Below the pieces are notes generated by a model. It saw only the letters and a program-made list of their open reading frames with translations. It was not told where the DNA came from and did no database searches. Position numbers and translations under genes: made by a program. From assembly GCF_900111175.1 (NCBI RefSeq), contig NZ_FOGI01000001.1, forward strand, positions 730,194-794,193: a stretch of DNA of 64,000 nucleotides, given 5' to 3'. The stretch comes from Actinokineospora terrae (lineage in GTDB: Bacteria > Actinomycetota > Actinomycetes > Mycobacteriales > Pseudonocardiaceae). This document shows, piece after piece, positions 41,762 to 50,084 of this stretch (position 1 is its first letter; every line of letters begins with the position of its first letter).

Positions 41762-42797
41762 CGTCCACGAGCACATCACCGACGCGGTCAAGACCCCAGC
41801 CCTGGTCCGCCTCGCGCCCAACGTCGTGCTGATCAGGTTCGAGACGCTCAAGGTCTACGCCGCCCTCGGCGCGTTGCGGCACCTGCTCGACACCGGCGCG
41901 ATCCGGCCTGGCCAGACCGTTGTGGACAGTTCCAGCGGCATCTACGCCCTGGCGCTGGCGATGGCCTGCCACCGCTACGGCCTGCGCTGCCACATCGTCG
42001 CGTCCACCACCGTGGACGACGCGACCCGAGCCCAGTTGGAGATCCTCGGCGCCACAGTGGACCAGATGCCGCCATCGGACGACCTGCGGCTCGACCAGAA
42101 CCGCCGCGTCGCCCGGGTCCGCGAGCTGCTGGCCCGGGAGCCAGGCCTGCACTGGATGCGGCAGTACCACGACCCGGTGCACCACCTCGGTTACGCCGAA
42201 CTGGCCGAACTCCTGCGGCACGCCCTGCCCGGCGCCCGGCTCGCGGTGGTCGGCAGCGTCGGCACCGGGGCGTCCACCGGCGGCCTGATCCGCGCGCTGC
42301 GCCGCCACGACCCCGGGGTGCGGCTGGTCGGCGTCCAGCCCTTCGGCAGCGTGACGTTCGGCAGCGAGCGGTTCACCGACCCCGACGCCATCATCGCCGG
42401 GATCGGCAGCGCCATCCCGTTCGACAACGTCCACCACGACCTCTACGACCAGGTGCACTGGCTGGACTTCCAGCACGCCATGGCCGCCACCGTCGCCCTC
42501 GTGCGCGACCACGCCGTGTTCGCGGGCCTGTCCACCGGCGCCGCGCACCTGGTCGCCTCGTGGGAGGCGCGCAACACCCCCGACCGCACCCACCTGGTCA
42601 TCGGCGCCGACACCGGCCACCGCTACACCCAGCGCGTCTTCACCCGCCACCGCGAGGCCCTCGACCCGACCGGTCTGGCACCGCTGGTGATCAGCGACCT
42701 CGGTGACCTGGCGATGCCGTGGTCCACTATGGAGTGGGCGCGGCGCGGTGTCCGGGTACCGGCGCAGGAACGTCGACGGAAGGACGCCGTGCTGTGA
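41754..42797 (+). CDS. Fold-type-II PLP-dependent enzyme (cysteine synthase/SbnA-like)
   Basis: A 347-residue member of the cysteine synthase/threonine deaminase fold. The Schiff-base lysine is probably K33 in R-F-E-T-L-K-V-Y-A-A-L; the usual N-P-T-G-S before it is missing, a compact variant. D-S-S-S-G-I-Y-A-L matches the substrate-binding serine loop but lacks its asparagine, and G-S-V-G-T-G-A-S-T-G-G-L near 165-176 is the phosphate-cradling Gly loop. Relatives make cysteine, cystathionine or 2,3-diaminopropionate (SbnA). In this context a beta-substituted alanine or another unusual amino acid for a metallophore is plausible. It overlaps its neighbours at both ends, GTGA at the 3' side. No SbnB homologue is present. 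Confidence 0.82.
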   Translation: MLDVHEHITDAVKTPALVRLAPNVVLIRFETLKVYAALGALRHLLDTGAIRPGQTVVDSSSGIYALALAMACHRYGLRCHIVASTTVDDATRAQLEILGATVDQMPPSDDLRLDQNRRVARVRELLAREPGLHWMRQYHDPVHHLGYAELAELLRHALPGARLAVVGSVGTGASTGGLIRALRRHDPGVRLVGVQPFGSVTFGSERFTDPDAIIAGIGSAIPFDNVHHDLYDQVHWLDFQHAMAATVALVRDHAVFAGLSTGAAHLVASWEARNTPDRTHLVIGADTGHRYTQRVFTRHREALDPTGLAPLVISDLGDLAMPWSTMEWARRGVRVPAQERRRKDAVL

Positions 42798-43999
42798 CGG
42801 TCGTGTTGTTGGAGGCCTTGACGTTCGGGCTCGGCAGGTTGGCCGACGCCGCGGCTGCGGCCAAGCACGACCTGGTGCTGCTGACGGGGGACCGGTCGAT
42901 CTACCGGCATGAACTGTCCACAGTGGGCTCCCGGGTGCGAGTGGTGGACATCGACACCACTGACGTGGCGGCGTGCGAGGCCGCGTTGCGGGACATCCCC
43001 GATCTCGCCGGGTTGATCAGCTCGACGGACACGTGGGCGATCCCCGGTGCCGAGCTGGCCGCCAGGTTGGTGCTGCCGGGTCCATCGGCTGACGCTGTGC
43101 GGGTGTTGCGGGACAAAGGTGCCGTGCGGGCTCGGCTGCACGAGCACGGGCTCAGCCGGGGCGGCCCGCTGGATCCCTTCACGGCAGGCGAGTTTCCTCT
43201 GGTGGTCAAGGATTCTGCGGGGACATCGTCGCGCGGGGTGTGGTTGGTGCGCACGCCGGACGAGCTGGCTGAGGCAGTGCGGCTCGCCGCTGGTACGCCG
43301 TTGAAGGGGCACCTCATCGCGGAGCCGTACTTCGAAGGGCCGCTCTACAGCGCGGAAACCATCACCTGGCGCGGCCGCACGAGGCTGCTCGGCGTGATGA
43401 GCAGGCAACTCTCGCCAGAACCGGTACGCCGCGAAGAGGCCGCCGCGTTCCCGGTCGCTTTCCCAGACGCCGAACTGGACGGACTGAGGCTGTGGATCGG
43501 CCGTGTGCTCGATGTCGCTGGTTTCGAGCAGGGCTTCGCGCACACCGAGTTCGTCCTCACCGCAGATGGGCCTGAGGTCGTGGAGATCAACCCCCGGATC
43601 GGCGGCGCTCTGGTCGGTGAGGCGCTGTGCCGGGCGCTCGACACCAACGTCTACCAGGACATGGTGGCGATGGCGCTGGGCGAGCACCCCGCGTTGCTCG
43701 ACCGAGAGCCGCGACCGGTGCACCGCGCGACCGGGTTCGTGCTGCTGTACCCCTCAGCGCCAGGTGTTCTGGAGAGTTGGTCCGGTCTGGACAGATTGTC
43801 GAGACTGCCGGGCGCGCCGGAGTGGTACCCGACCGCGGAGCCCGGGCAGGCGGTCGAACACCTCGCCGACCAACGGTCCTGCACCGGGATCGTCCTCGCC
43901 GAGGGACCGACCGCGGAGATCGCGCTGCACCGCGCGTTGGCCGCGGCGGGCGGTGTCACCCCTGTGGTCACCGCCCGCCACGGGGTCATTGGCGGGTGA
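42794..43999 (+). CDS. ATP-grasp carboxylate-amine ligase
   Basis: A 401-residue ATP-grasp enzyme. The conserved blocks are L-R-D-K-G-A-V-R near residue 112, F-P-L-V-V-K-D-S-A-G-T-S-S-R-G near 134-148 (ATP-binding lysine and glycine loop) and V-V-E-I-N-P-R-I-G-G-A-L near 262-273 with the metal-binding Glu/Asn. Such enzymes join a carboxylate to an amine through an acyl phosphate and build small peptides without ribosomes or NRPS. GTG at 42794 overlaps the PLP gene stop; upstream codons in the frame are shadow. Its 3' end overlaps the convergent substrate-binding protein gene by 14 bp. Probably it couples the amino acid from the PLP enzyme to another acid. Confidence 0.87.
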   Translation: MTVVLLEALTFGLGRLADAAAAAKHDLVLLTGDRSIYRHELSTVGSRVRVVDIDTTDVAACEAALRDIPDLAGLISSTDTWAIPGAELAARLVLPGPSADAVRVLRDKGAVRARLHEHGLSRGGPLDPFTAGEFPLVVKDSAGTSSRGVWLVRTPDELAEAVRLAAGTPLKGHLIAEPYFEGPLYSAETITWRGRTRLLGVMSRQLSPEPVRREEAAAFPVAFPDAELDGLRLWIGRVLDVAGFEQGFAHTEFVLTADGPEVVEINPRIGGALVGEALCRALDTNVYQDMVAMALGEHPALLDREPRPVHRATGFVLLYPSAPGVLESWSGLDRLSRLPGAPEWYPTAEPGQAVEHLADQRSCTGIVLAEGPTAEIALHRALAAAGGVTPVVTARHGVIGG

Positions 44000-45176
44000 A
44001 GCAGGTGCCGCTCGCGCCGGGGAACAGCTCCGGCGCGAGGCCGATGGCGAGGTCGCGGATCAGCACGTCGACATCGAGGTAGGTCTTCGCGCGGCACTCC
44101 TCGAAGTTCTTGTCGACGCCCGCGATGAAGGTGCCTTCCCGGAACGGGCGGAACCGGGCCATCCTGGGGTCGGCCTTGAGGGTGTCGAGGGTCATCTTCA
44201 TCGGGTCGTACACCGCGAAGAAGTCCGCGTCCGCACCCGCGCCGACGCCCGCCTCGAAGTCGTACGGCTTGCCGTTGGGGGCGCCGTTGTCGCGGGCGAA
44301 GACGTTGGTCACGCCGAGTTGGGTGAACAGCCTGCCGACGAGGGTCTCGGCGCCGTGGCCGTAGACGAACTCGCAGCCGCGCTCCGGGGTGACGCACAGG
44401 TAGCCGACCCGGCGGTTGTCGATCTTGCCGGAGACCGTGCGCACCACCTCGTCGTAGCGCGACTTGATCTTGTCGAACTCGGCGTTCGCGGCGGCCTCGG
44501 CGTTGTAGAAGGCGCCGACCATCTTGATCCACTCGGCGGAGGCCAGGGCGTGCCGCTCCATCCGGTTGGACACGCTGATCCCGGGCAACCCGGCCGCGCG
44601 GGCGTTCGAGATGTCGTCGAAGCCCTGGCCGAAACCGGACATGAGGATGGCCTGGGTCTTGCCGCCGAGCAGCGCCTCTTTGTCGAGGTCGGTGTACTCG
44701 CCGACGGACACCGGCTGCCCGGCGGACTTGACCACGCCGTCGTACCAGGGGTCCTTCTTGGCGTTGTCGAGCAACTGTCCACTGAGGCCGGTGATGCTGG
44801 CGCTCTTGCCGAGGCGGTCGACCATCGCCAGCGCGTTGAACGACGTCACCGCGACGTTCGTGACGGGAACCTGGACGAACAGGGCGCCTTCCAGGTCTCC
44901 GGCGGCCTTGGGCTGTGGGGTTCCGCACTGGTAGAGGACGTATGTGAGCTTGGTGCCGGTGGTGGTCTCGGTGTCGGTCAGGGTGATGGTCTTGTACGAG
45001 TTGTGGTAGCTGATGTCCCACAGCTCCGACTCGTCGACGGTGCTCTTGTCGGGGAAGTAGTCGCGGCCCTCGGCGTAGTCGGTCACGCAACCTTGCTGGG
45101 CGTCTCCGGTTGTTGTCGGTCCTGCTGTCGTGCAACCTGCGAGGGCTAGAGCCAGTAAGACGATGAGCTTCTTCAC
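43986..45176 (-). CDS. Metal/siderophore ABC transporter substrate-binding lipoprotein
   Basis: A 396-residue lipoprotein: K-K-L-I-V-L-L-A-L-A-L-A-G-C has its lipobox cysteine at residue 15. The mature part shows the TroA/FhuD-like two-lobe pattern, with M-S-G-F-G-Q-G-F-D-D-I near the middle and F-F-A-V-Y-D-P-M in the second lobe. It captures a chelated metal (ferric siderophore, haem, cobalamin or related complex) outside the cell and delivers it to the FecCD-type permease. The GTG start overlaps the ATPase stop (GTGA), so it is third in a permease-ATPase-binding protein operon. Two internal cysteine-bearing stretches (Q-C-G-T; L-C-V-T-P-E-R-G-C) may form disulfides. Ligand unknown. Confidence 0.85.
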   Translation of the reverse strand: MKKLIVLLALALAGCTTAGPTTTGDAQQGCVTDYAEGRDYFPDKSTVDESELWDISYHNSYKTITLTDTETTTGTKLTYVLYQCGTPQPKAAGDLEGALFVQVPVTNVAVTSFNALAMVDRLGKSASITGLSGQLLDNAKKDPWYDGVVKSAGQPVSVGEYTDLDKEALLGGKTQAILMSGFGQGFDDISNARAAGLPGISVSNRMERHALASAEWIKMVGAFYNAEAAANAEFDKIKSRYDEVVRTVSGKIDNRRVGYLCVTPERGCEFVYGHGAETLVGRLFTQLGVTNVFARDNGAPNGKPYDFEAGVGAGADADFFAVYDPMKMTLDTLKADPRMARFRPFREGTFIAGVDKNFEECRAKTYLDVDVLIRDLAIGLAPELFPGASGTCFTRQ

Positions 45177-46177
45177 CGTGCGGTGCTCCCGGATTTCCTG
45201 AGGTGGGTGACGAGCGCGCCGAAGCCGACGCCCTCGGCGCCGTCGACCCACCAGCGGGCGTCCGGCTCGATCTTCAGGGTGAGGCTGGAGTCCCCTGTGG
45301 TGGGTGTGCACCCGGCCCGCCGGACGGCGTGCTCGGCCCAGTGCCGCAGTCGGCCCTCGGCGTCGACCCGCACGGTCGCGCCGGGGGTGCTGTTGTCGGC
45401 GACCACGACGGTGGCCGCGGCGTCGTCGAAGGTCATGTTCTCGCCCGCGAAGCAGTCGGCGATGGCGCCGCTGTACGCGAGGTCCTCGGGCGCGCTGGCG
45501 GTCACCGACTGCCCTCGCACGAGCCAGACCTGGTCGGCGCGGCGCAGGGCGAACCCGAGGTCGTGAGTGGACAGCACGATCGCCATCCCGCTGGTGGCCG
45601 CCAACCTGCTCAACACCGCCGCCAACTCGATCCGCCGCGCCACGTCCAGGAAGGCGGTCGGCTCGTCCAGCACCAGCACGGCGGGCTCCTGCGCCAACGC
45701 CCTGGCCAGCATCACCCGCTGCCGCTCCCCGTCCGACAGGTCGCTGAGCACCCGGTCCCGCAACGACCCGACCCCCGCGTCGACCAGCGCCCGGTCGACC
45801 ACTTCCTGATCCCGCTCCCCCCGCCCACCCAGCCACGACCGGTACGGCAACCGCCCCAACGCCACCACGGCCTCGACGCTCATCAACCCCACGTCAACCG
45901 GCTCGGTCAACATCACCGCCACCCGCCGAGCCCGCTCCCTGGCCGAAAGCCCCCCAACATCCTCCCCACCGAGCAACACCCGCCCCGCCAACGCCCCCTG
46001 CGCCCCAACCACCGTCCGCAACAACGTCGACTTCCCCGCCCCATTCGGCCCCACCACCGCAACCAACTCACCTGCCCTGGCCGCCAACTCAACCCCCCGA
46101 AGCACCACAACCTCCCGCCCCCGCCGCCGATACCCCACAACCAACCCCTCCGTCGCCAACACCGGGCCCCCGCTCAT
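45173..46177 (-). CDS. FecE/BtuD-type ABC transporter ATPase with C-terminal extension
   Basis: A 334-residue ATPase with Walker A G-P-N-G-A-G-K-S-T (near residues 44-52), signature L-S-D-G-E-R-Q-R near 147, Walker B V-L-V-L-D-E-P-T near 166-173 and the H-loop S-T-H-D-L near 200. The first 245 residues match FecE/FepC-type proteins that power FecCD permeases. About 85 extra residues follow (N-M-T-F-D-D to the end), a beta-rich segment with two cysteines' worth of unusual sequence and no membrane part. ATG at 46177 overlaps the permease stop by four bases, and its own stop overlaps the binding-protein start. Confidence 0.92.
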   Translation of the reverse strand: MSGGPVLATEGLVVGYRRRGREVVVLRGVELAARAGELVAVVGPNGAGKSTLLRTVVGAQGALAGRVLLGGEDVGGLSARERARRVAVMLTEPVDVGLMSVEAVVALGRLPYRSWLGGRGERDQEVVDRALVDAGVGSLRDRVLSDLSDGERQRVMLARALAQEPAVLVLDEPTAFLDVARRIELAAVLSRLAATSGMAIVLSTHDLGFALRRADQVWLVRGQSVTASAPEDLAYSGAIADCFAGENMTFDDAAATVVVADNSTPGATVRVDAEGRLRHWAEHAVRRAGCTPTTGDSSLTLKIEPDARWWVDGAEGVGFGALVTHLRKSGSTAR

Positions 46178-47211
46178 CGCGCCTGCTTTCGGGATCGGCC
46201 GGAGAGCAGGACCCAGAGGATCACCGGGGCACCGACGAAGGCGGTGACGGAGTTGAGGGGGAGGGAGGTTCTGGTCAGGCCGTTGCCGCCTGCGATGTAT
46301 TCGGCCACCAGGACGATCGCGGCGCCGATGAGGGCGCTGGCGGGGAGGATGAGGCGGTGGTCGGCGGTGCGGAGCAGGCCGCGGGCCAGGTGCGGGGCGG
46401 CCAGGCCGACGAAGCCGATGGCGCCGCAGTAGGCCGTGGTGATGCCGGAGAGGACGGCGACGCTGGCCAGGGACAGGAAGTGCACGCGGCGCACGTTCAC
46501 GCCCAGGCTGCTCGCGTACCGCTCGCCCAGCAGCAGCGCGTTCAACGGCTGCGCCAGGTACACCGACAGCCCCAGCACCACCGCGCACGCGATCGAGATG
46601 ATCTGGAGCTCGTCCCACGTCACGTTGCGCACCGAGCCGCGGGTGAACGTCGCCAGCGCCTGCAAGCGGTCGGGATCGGTGTAGTACACGAGCATGTCGA
46701 CGATCGCGCCCGCCAGGTACCCCAGCATCACCCCCACCACGAGCACCACCACCGGGTCACCGACCCGCCTGGCGATGCCCAGCGCGATCAGCAGCACCGC
46801 GGCCGCCCCCGCCACCGCCGCCCCGGTCACCCCGAGCCGGCTCACCACGCCGAGCCCGGCCAGCCACCCCACCCCGCCGGTGCCCAGGATGACCACCGCG
46901 GCACCGAGGACGGCGCCGGAGCTGACGCCCAGCACGAACGGGTCGGCCAGCGGGTTGCGGAACAGCGTCTGCATCTGCGTCCCGCCCACCGCGAGCGCCG
47001 CCCCCGCCAGCAGCCCGGCGACGACCTTGGGCAGCCGGGCGTCCAGCACGATCGTCCTGGTGATCTCCGACTCCGCGCCGCGCCCGGTCAGCACCCGGAC
47101 CACCTCGCCGAGCGGGATCGCCACCGACCCCTGCGTGATCAGCACTACCACCACGGCCAGCACCAGGACCACCAGCAGCGCGAACACCGCCGCCACCGCG
47201 CCCTTGCCCAC
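46174..47211 (-). CDS. FecCD-family metal-siderophore ABC permease
   Basis: A 345-residue integral membrane protein with about ten helices, typical of FecCD/BtuC. R-L-P-K-V-V-A-G-L-L-A-G-A-A-L-A-V-G-G near residues 58-76 and N-P-L-A-D-P-F-V-L-G-V-S-S-G near 85-98 are family signatures; G-F-V-G-L-A-A-P-H-L-A-R is the ATPase-coupling loop. One gene encodes the permease, so it acts as a homodimer. GTG at 47211 follows GAGGGAGG; upstream frame codons are not hydrophobic and lie in the divergent control region. That region holds GTTCCCGGGAAC (47270-47281), a perfect 12-bp palindrome that may be a regulator site. Confidence 0.92.
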   Translation of the reverse strand: MGKGAVAAVFALLVVLVLAVVVVLITQGSVAIPLGEVVRVLTGRGAESEITRTIVLDARLPKVVAGLLAGAALAVGGTQMQTLFRNPLADPFVLGVSSGAVLGAAVVILGTGGVGWLAGLGVVSRLGVTGAAVAGAAAVLLIALGIARRVGDPVVVLVVGVMLGYLAGAIVDMLVYYTDPDRLQALATFTRGSVRNVTWDELQIISIACAVVLGLSVYLAQPLNALLLGERYASSLGVNVRRVHFLSLASVAVLSGITTAYCGAIGFVGLAAPHLARGLLRTADHRLILPASALIGAAIVLVAEYIAGGNGLTRTSLPLNSVTAFVGAPVILWVLLSGRSRKQAR

Positions 47212-47338
47212 GGTCCCTCCCTCCGGTGGATCGCCCACCCACGAGGAAGTCGGACGGCGACCGCGGCGGGTTCCCGGGAACTCCCGTGGCCCGCGCGCCG
47301 ACTTGTGCCGTGGTTGCCGACGTTCGGGAGGGCGTTGC

Positions 47339-48127
47339 ATGGAGCACTACGGCCCGGAGACCTACGGCGAGCTCAACGCCGACGTGTACGACGAGTGGCA
47401 CGCGCACCTGGACCCGGCGGACGCGGTCCGGTGCCTGGCCGACCTCATCGCCACCGGCCCGCCGGGACCGGTGCTGGAGCTGGCGGTCGGCACCGGCCGG
47501 GTGACGATCCCGTTGGCGGCGCGCGGGATCGACCTGCGCGGGATCGACGCGTCGGCGGCCATGGTGGCGCGGCTGCGGGCCAAGCCGGGCGGCGAGCGGA
47601 TCCCGGTCGCCATCGGGGACATGGCCGATGTCGACCCGGGCACCGACGACCGGTTCGCGATGGTGTTCGTCGTGTTCAGCACCTTCTTCTTCCTGATGAC
47701 CCAGGACGAGCAGGTCCGCTGCTTCACCAACGTCGCCGACCGCCTGCTGCCCGGCGGCCGCTTCGTCCTGGAGTGCCCGGTGCCGGATGTCGCGCGCTAC
47801 CAACGCAACCAGAGCGTGGACGTCCACGACGTGGGTCTGGACCACGTCCGCCTGGTCACCGTCCGCCACGACCCGCTCAACCAGCGCTTCGACGGCCACC
47901 ACGTCCTCATCAGCGGCGCGGGCATCCGCCTGGCCCCGGTCTCCATGCGCTACGCCTGGCCCGCCGAACTCGACCTGATGGCGCGCATCGCGGGCCTGCG
48001 ACCACGCCACCGCTGGTCCGGCTGGGAACGAGAACCCTTCCGCGGCGAGGGAATGTACGTCACCGTCTACGAGAAGCCCGCCCCAGCAACACCAACGGCG
48101 GAAGCACCGCGCACTGCGCCGCGATGA
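47339..48127 (+). CDS. Class I SAM-dependent methyltransferase (second of the cluster)
   Basis: A 262-residue methyltransferase. E-L-A-V-G-T-G-R-V-T-I near residues 44-54 binds SAM, R-G-I-D-A-S follows as the ribose-contact acidic turn, and F-V-V-F-S-T-F-F-F-L is the motif-IV region. It begins with Y-D-E-W-H, common in this group. ATG at 47339 follows GGGAGGG. It is divergent from the permease operon and overlaps the convergent MFS gene by 68 bp at its 3' end. It is probably a second tailoring methyltransferase of the metallophore-type cluster; acceptor unknown. Confidence 0.86.
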   Translation: MEHYGPETYGELNADVYDEWHAHLDPADAVRCLADLIATGPPGPVLELAVGTGRVTIPLAARGIDLRGIDASAAMVARLRAKPGGERIPVAIGDMADVDPGTDDRFAMVFVVFSTFFFLMTQDEQVRCFTNVADRLLPGGRFVLECPVPDVARYQRNQSVDVHDVGLDHVRLVTVRHDPLNQRFDGHHVLISGAGIRLAPVSMRYAWPAELDLMARIAGLRPRHRWSGWEREPFRGEGMYVTVYEKPAPATPTAEAPRTAPR

Positions 48128-49175
48128 CCAGCCAGAACCCCGGCAACCAGGCCACCGACTCGAAGACCCCATACACCGCACCGCCGACGACCCCGCTGAG
48201 GAACGCCCCGAACCCCGCCGCCAGCCGTTGTTGCCCGAAGGTCACCGTGGCCGACCGGGTCGACCGCGCCAGCGCCTCCAGGTCGTTCTTGAGGAACAGC
48301 ACCGCCGTCCCGACGCTCATCGCCGCTGCCCCCACCGCGATGCTCCCCACCGTCCCACCGGCGAACGCCACCATTCCCAGTCCCACAAAGGAAAACCCGA
48401 TCCCCAGTGCCACCGGGTACCGCGCCTGCCCAACCCGATCCGCGACCAGCGGCTGCACCACCGCCAACCCCAGCGAGTACCCCATCATCACCACGCCGTA
48501 GCCCGCGATCGGCAGCCGCCCGACCGCGAACACCGCCAGGTACTGGTAGAACTGCATGTAGACGTAATGCGTCACCACCGTCACCACGAACGGCGTCACC
48601 GCCAAACCGCGCAACACCCGCCGAAACGGCTCCACCACGGCGTTCTCGTGCTCGGGCCGCAGGAAAGCGTGCCCCACCAACAACACCGCGTACAGGACCG
48701 AAGTCATCGCGAACAACCGCCCCGGGTCGTCCAGGAACACCGCCCCCACCACCGGCCCGACCGCGATCCCCAGGTTCCCCGCCGCGTTCCCCGCCGACAC
48801 CAACCGCGGCCGCTCGTCCGCAGACGCCGAGTGCGCGAGATACCCGCGATAGGCGGGGGAGTAGAGCGCACCCGCCGCGCAACTCAGGAACAGCCCCAAC
48901 ACCACTGGCCCACCCAGGTACATCACCGCACCCACGGCGTACAACGCGGTGGCGACCACCATCGCCCGCTTCAGCCCCACCCGCTCAGCCACCGCCGCCG
49001 TCACCGGCGCACTGGCGAACTGCACCAGCATGGCCGCCCCGAGCACCACCCCGACCTGCGCCATCCCCACCCCGAGCCGATCCCGCAACACCACGGCCAG
49101 GTACGGGTACACCGCGAAGGTCCCCACGTTGACCAGGAACCCGCCCACCAGCAGCAAAACCCGCGCCCCACCCAT
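48060..49175 (-). CDS. MFS transporter, probable exporter
   Basis: A 371-residue major facilitator with 11-12 hydrophobic segments. The motif-A-like loop A-E-R-V-G-L-K-R-A (near residues 62-70), the central loop F-L-R-P-E-H-E-N-A-V-V-E-P-F near 170 and a second motif-A copy in D-R-V-G-Q-A-R are visible. It resembles drug/metabolite exporters of the MDR type. Beside an ATP-grasp/PLP gene set and a FecCD importer it is the natural candidate for secreting the product. It shares a 68-bp convergent overlap with the methyltransferase, so both reading frames use that DNA; the last 20 residues fall there. Confidence 0.87.
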   Translation of the reverse strand: MGGARVLLLVGGFLVNVGTFAVYPYLAVVLRDRLGVGMAQVGVVLGAAMLVQFASAPVTAAVAERVGLKRAMVVATALYAVGAVMYLGGPVVLGLFLSCAAGALYSPAYRGYLAHSASADERPRLVSAGNAAGNLGIAVGPVVGAVFLDDPGRLFAMTSVLYAVLLVGHAFLRPEHENAVVEPFRRVLRGLAVTPFVVTVVTHYVYMQFYQYLAVFAVGRLPIAGYGVVMMGYSLGLAVVQPLVADRVGQARYPVALGIGFSFVGLGMVAFAGGTVGSIAVGAAAMSVGTAVLFLKNDLEALARSTRSATVTFGQQRLAAGFGAFLSGVVGGAVYGVFESVAWLPGFWLVIAAQCAVLPPLVLLGRASRRR

Positions 49176-49211
49176 GGCCCACCGGTCGGCCGCCGGTCCC
49201 GGAAGGTTCCC

Positions 49212-50084
49212 TCAGTCGCCGAGGAACACGTTCGCCATGCTCAGTAGCACCTCTTCGCCGACCGGGCCGCTGATCGCGTAGGTGTAGCCGCCACTGGTCC
49301 AGGTGAGGCGGGAACCCTTGCAGATGACGACGCCCTCCAATGCTCGGCCGCCCTTGCTGGTGTAGACCACCGGGTAGGAGTTCGTCCGAGGGGCTCGTGT
49401 CCAGGTGGCCAGGTGTCGGCCGATGATCACGTCTTCCTCTGCCGTCGGGTGATCGGGCTCGGCGTACGGTCGGCCCACGGCGGGGGAGTAGCGCTCGACG
49501 ACCACCCGCGCGCCGCCCACCTGGTACATCGCGGTCATCATCGCCGTATCGCCGAACCGCCAGTACACGCCCGTGAGCTCTCCCAGCGACGGGCTCGACG
49601 GCAACACCCACCCAACCGTCGCGGCGTCCGGAACCGGGACGAACTCGTCGATCGCCACTGCCTCGCACCCGTCCTCGGACGTGCTCTCGGGTGCGACGGC
49701 GATGGTCGGGCTCCCAGCGCCGACCACCTGCCCAGGTCGATCCACCACGCCCAACACCAGGGCGCTCGCCCCCACCGCCAGCACCGCCACCGCCGCGGCG
49801 ACCGACCACACCCCTTTCCTGGCCCCGACCGGCACGCTCCCCACACGGGCCACCACGGCTCGACCCGGTTGCGGAGCGACGGTGAACCCGGACCGGGGTG
49901 ATCCGGTGGGCGTCCTGGTCCTGGTCGGTCCGCTCGGCTTCCACGAGTGGGCCGCCTTGCCGGTGTTGCTCGATGTCCTCGCGGCGACCCGGGCCATGAT
50001 CGCTGCCACCGCCGGGTCATTCGGGGGTTGGCGCAGGTGCTGTTCCGCCGTCGCCAGTTCGGTGATCAGGTCGTCGTCACGCAT
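49212..50084 (-). CDS. Single-pass membrane protein, likely anti-sigma partner of the adjacent ECF sigma factor
   Basis: A 290-residue protein. About 90 polar, basic N-terminal residues are followed by one transmembrane helix (S-V-A-A-A-V-A-V-L-A-V-G-A-S-A-L-V-L, near 93-112) and a 170-residue extracytoplasmic domain rich in beta strands, with two cysteines (E-D-G-C; V-I-C-K-G-S) that could pair. I recognise no known domain. Its ATG overlaps the sigma factor stop by 8 bp, the usual layout for an ECF sigma factor and its membrane regulator. No zinc-finger motif is visible, so if it is an anti-sigma factor it is a non-ZAS type. Confidence 0.65.
   Translation of the reverse strand: MRDDDLITELATAEQHLRQPPNDPAVAAIMARVAARTSSNTGKAAHSWKPSGPTRTRTPTGSPRSGFTVAPQPGRAVVARVGSVPVGARKGVWSVAAAVAVLAVGASALVLGVVDRPGQVVGAGSPTIAVAPESTSEDGCEAVAIDEFVPVPDAATVGWVLPSSPSLGELTGVYWRFGDTAMMTAMYQVGGARVVVERYSPAVGRPYAEPDHPTAEEDVIIGRHLATWTRAPRTNSYPVVYTSKGGRALEGVVICKGSRLTWTSGGYTYAISGPVGEEVLLSMANVFLGD

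Noticed and set aside
43651..45135. 494-codon minus-strand open frame across the ATP-grasp and binding-protein genes
   Set aside because: It is the shifted frame of the binding-protein lipoprotein continuing antisense into the ATP-grasp gene. The translation is Arg/His/Pro-rich without domains.
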